The position numbers and the translations under genes were made by a program. A stretch of DNA of 64,000 nt. Origin: Pomacea canaliculata. Its lineage: Eukaryota > Mollusca > Gastropoda > Architaenioglossa > Ampullariidae. Location: positions 20,887,027-20,951,026 of the forward strand of contig NC_037593.1 in NCBI RefSeq assembly GCF_003073045.1, written 5' to 3'. The notes under the pieces are model-generated. The model searched no databases, was not told where the DNA came from, and worked only from the letters and a program-made list of their open reading frames with translations. Every line of letters starts with the position of its first letter. Positions within the stretch are counted from its first letter, which is position 1. Below, piece after piece: positions 63,478-64,000 of this stretch.

Positions 63478-64000
63478 GTAACTGTTCATACATGTACACA
63501 ACACTTACATGTACCTACTGTTCATTTGTATGTGTATATGCATAGGTAAGGGGGGGCTGTTTTGTGTATGCGTGTGCATTAGTTCAGGCCTGCATTTGTT
63601 TACATTTGAGCTGAAGTATGTGTGATAATTCAGTAAAAGTATGTAAGGCATCCAATAAAATGCAGTGCAAGTTCTGTGAGTGCTTGTATTATGTTTCTTT
63701 TTTAAGTTTTTAATGATTATTCATTTTTATTATAATATTTCATCTTTGTTTAAAATATGTGATTACTGGTTGATTTCATTAAAACAATATTAATATCAGA
63801 TTTCTATTTCCAAACTCTGCATTCTTCAGTTACTTTTTAAATTTTGCCTTTTTTAAAAAAAAACACAAAAAAACCAATTGTTTCTTTTCTCAATCTAAAT
63901 TGTTACATTAAAAACTTAAATTTATGAGCTCCTGATCGTTTCATGTCTTAATTTATAATATATTTATTGATTAAATATGAAGTCATAATAATTTTTATGA

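Overview
The window is animal nuclear DNA: AT-rich, intron-rich, with canonical GT-AG introns, AATAAA poly(A) signals and scattered SINE, LINE and DNA-transposon remains. Protein similarity recalled from memory, together with the repeat content, suggests a lophotrochozoan, most likely a gastropod mollusc. No search could be run, so the taxon is an inference.

Layout. (1) 1-4.4 kb: a LINE tail, then RPL30 on the minus strand. (2) 4.46-24.9 kb: WDR35/IFT121 on the plus strand, head-to-head with RPL30; its middle exons carry several reading-frame breaks while both ends are clean. (3) 24.9-28.5 kb: intergenic, nothing recognised. (4) 28.9-36.2 kb: TXNDC5 on the minus strand, complete, with three thioredoxin domains in nine exons. 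(5) 36.5-38.2 kb: RPLP1 on the plus strand, complete, head-to-head with TXNDC5. (6) 38.2-44.7 kb: gene-poor, with a decayed piggyBac transposase and a hAT fragment. (7) 44.8-47.6 kb: TMEM205 on the minus strand, complete, with a readable CCAAT/TATA promoter upstream. (8) 48-53 kb: intergenic, with a 29-bp tandem array running into an imperfect hairpin. (9) 53.1-54.7 kb: an unidentified minus-strand gene of at least three phase-consistent exons. (10) 55-58 kb: intergenic, with a LINE reverse-transcriptase fragment preceded by a 31-bp perfect inverted repeat, and a hAT-like fragment. (11) 58.2-63.5 kb and beyond: the 5' part of KDM1B/LSD2 on the plus strand, leaving the window before its amine-oxidase domain.

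The recognised genes form no operon or single pathway: two ribosomal proteins, a ciliary transport subunit, an ER oxidoreductase, a small membrane protein and a histone demethylase. The clearest organising feature is that both ribosomal-protein genes are the TOP-initiated half of a divergent pair with about 300 bp between start codons. The least explained items are the unknown gene at 53-54.7 kb, the copy of its 5' end inside a KDM1B intron, and the cluster of lesions in WDR35.
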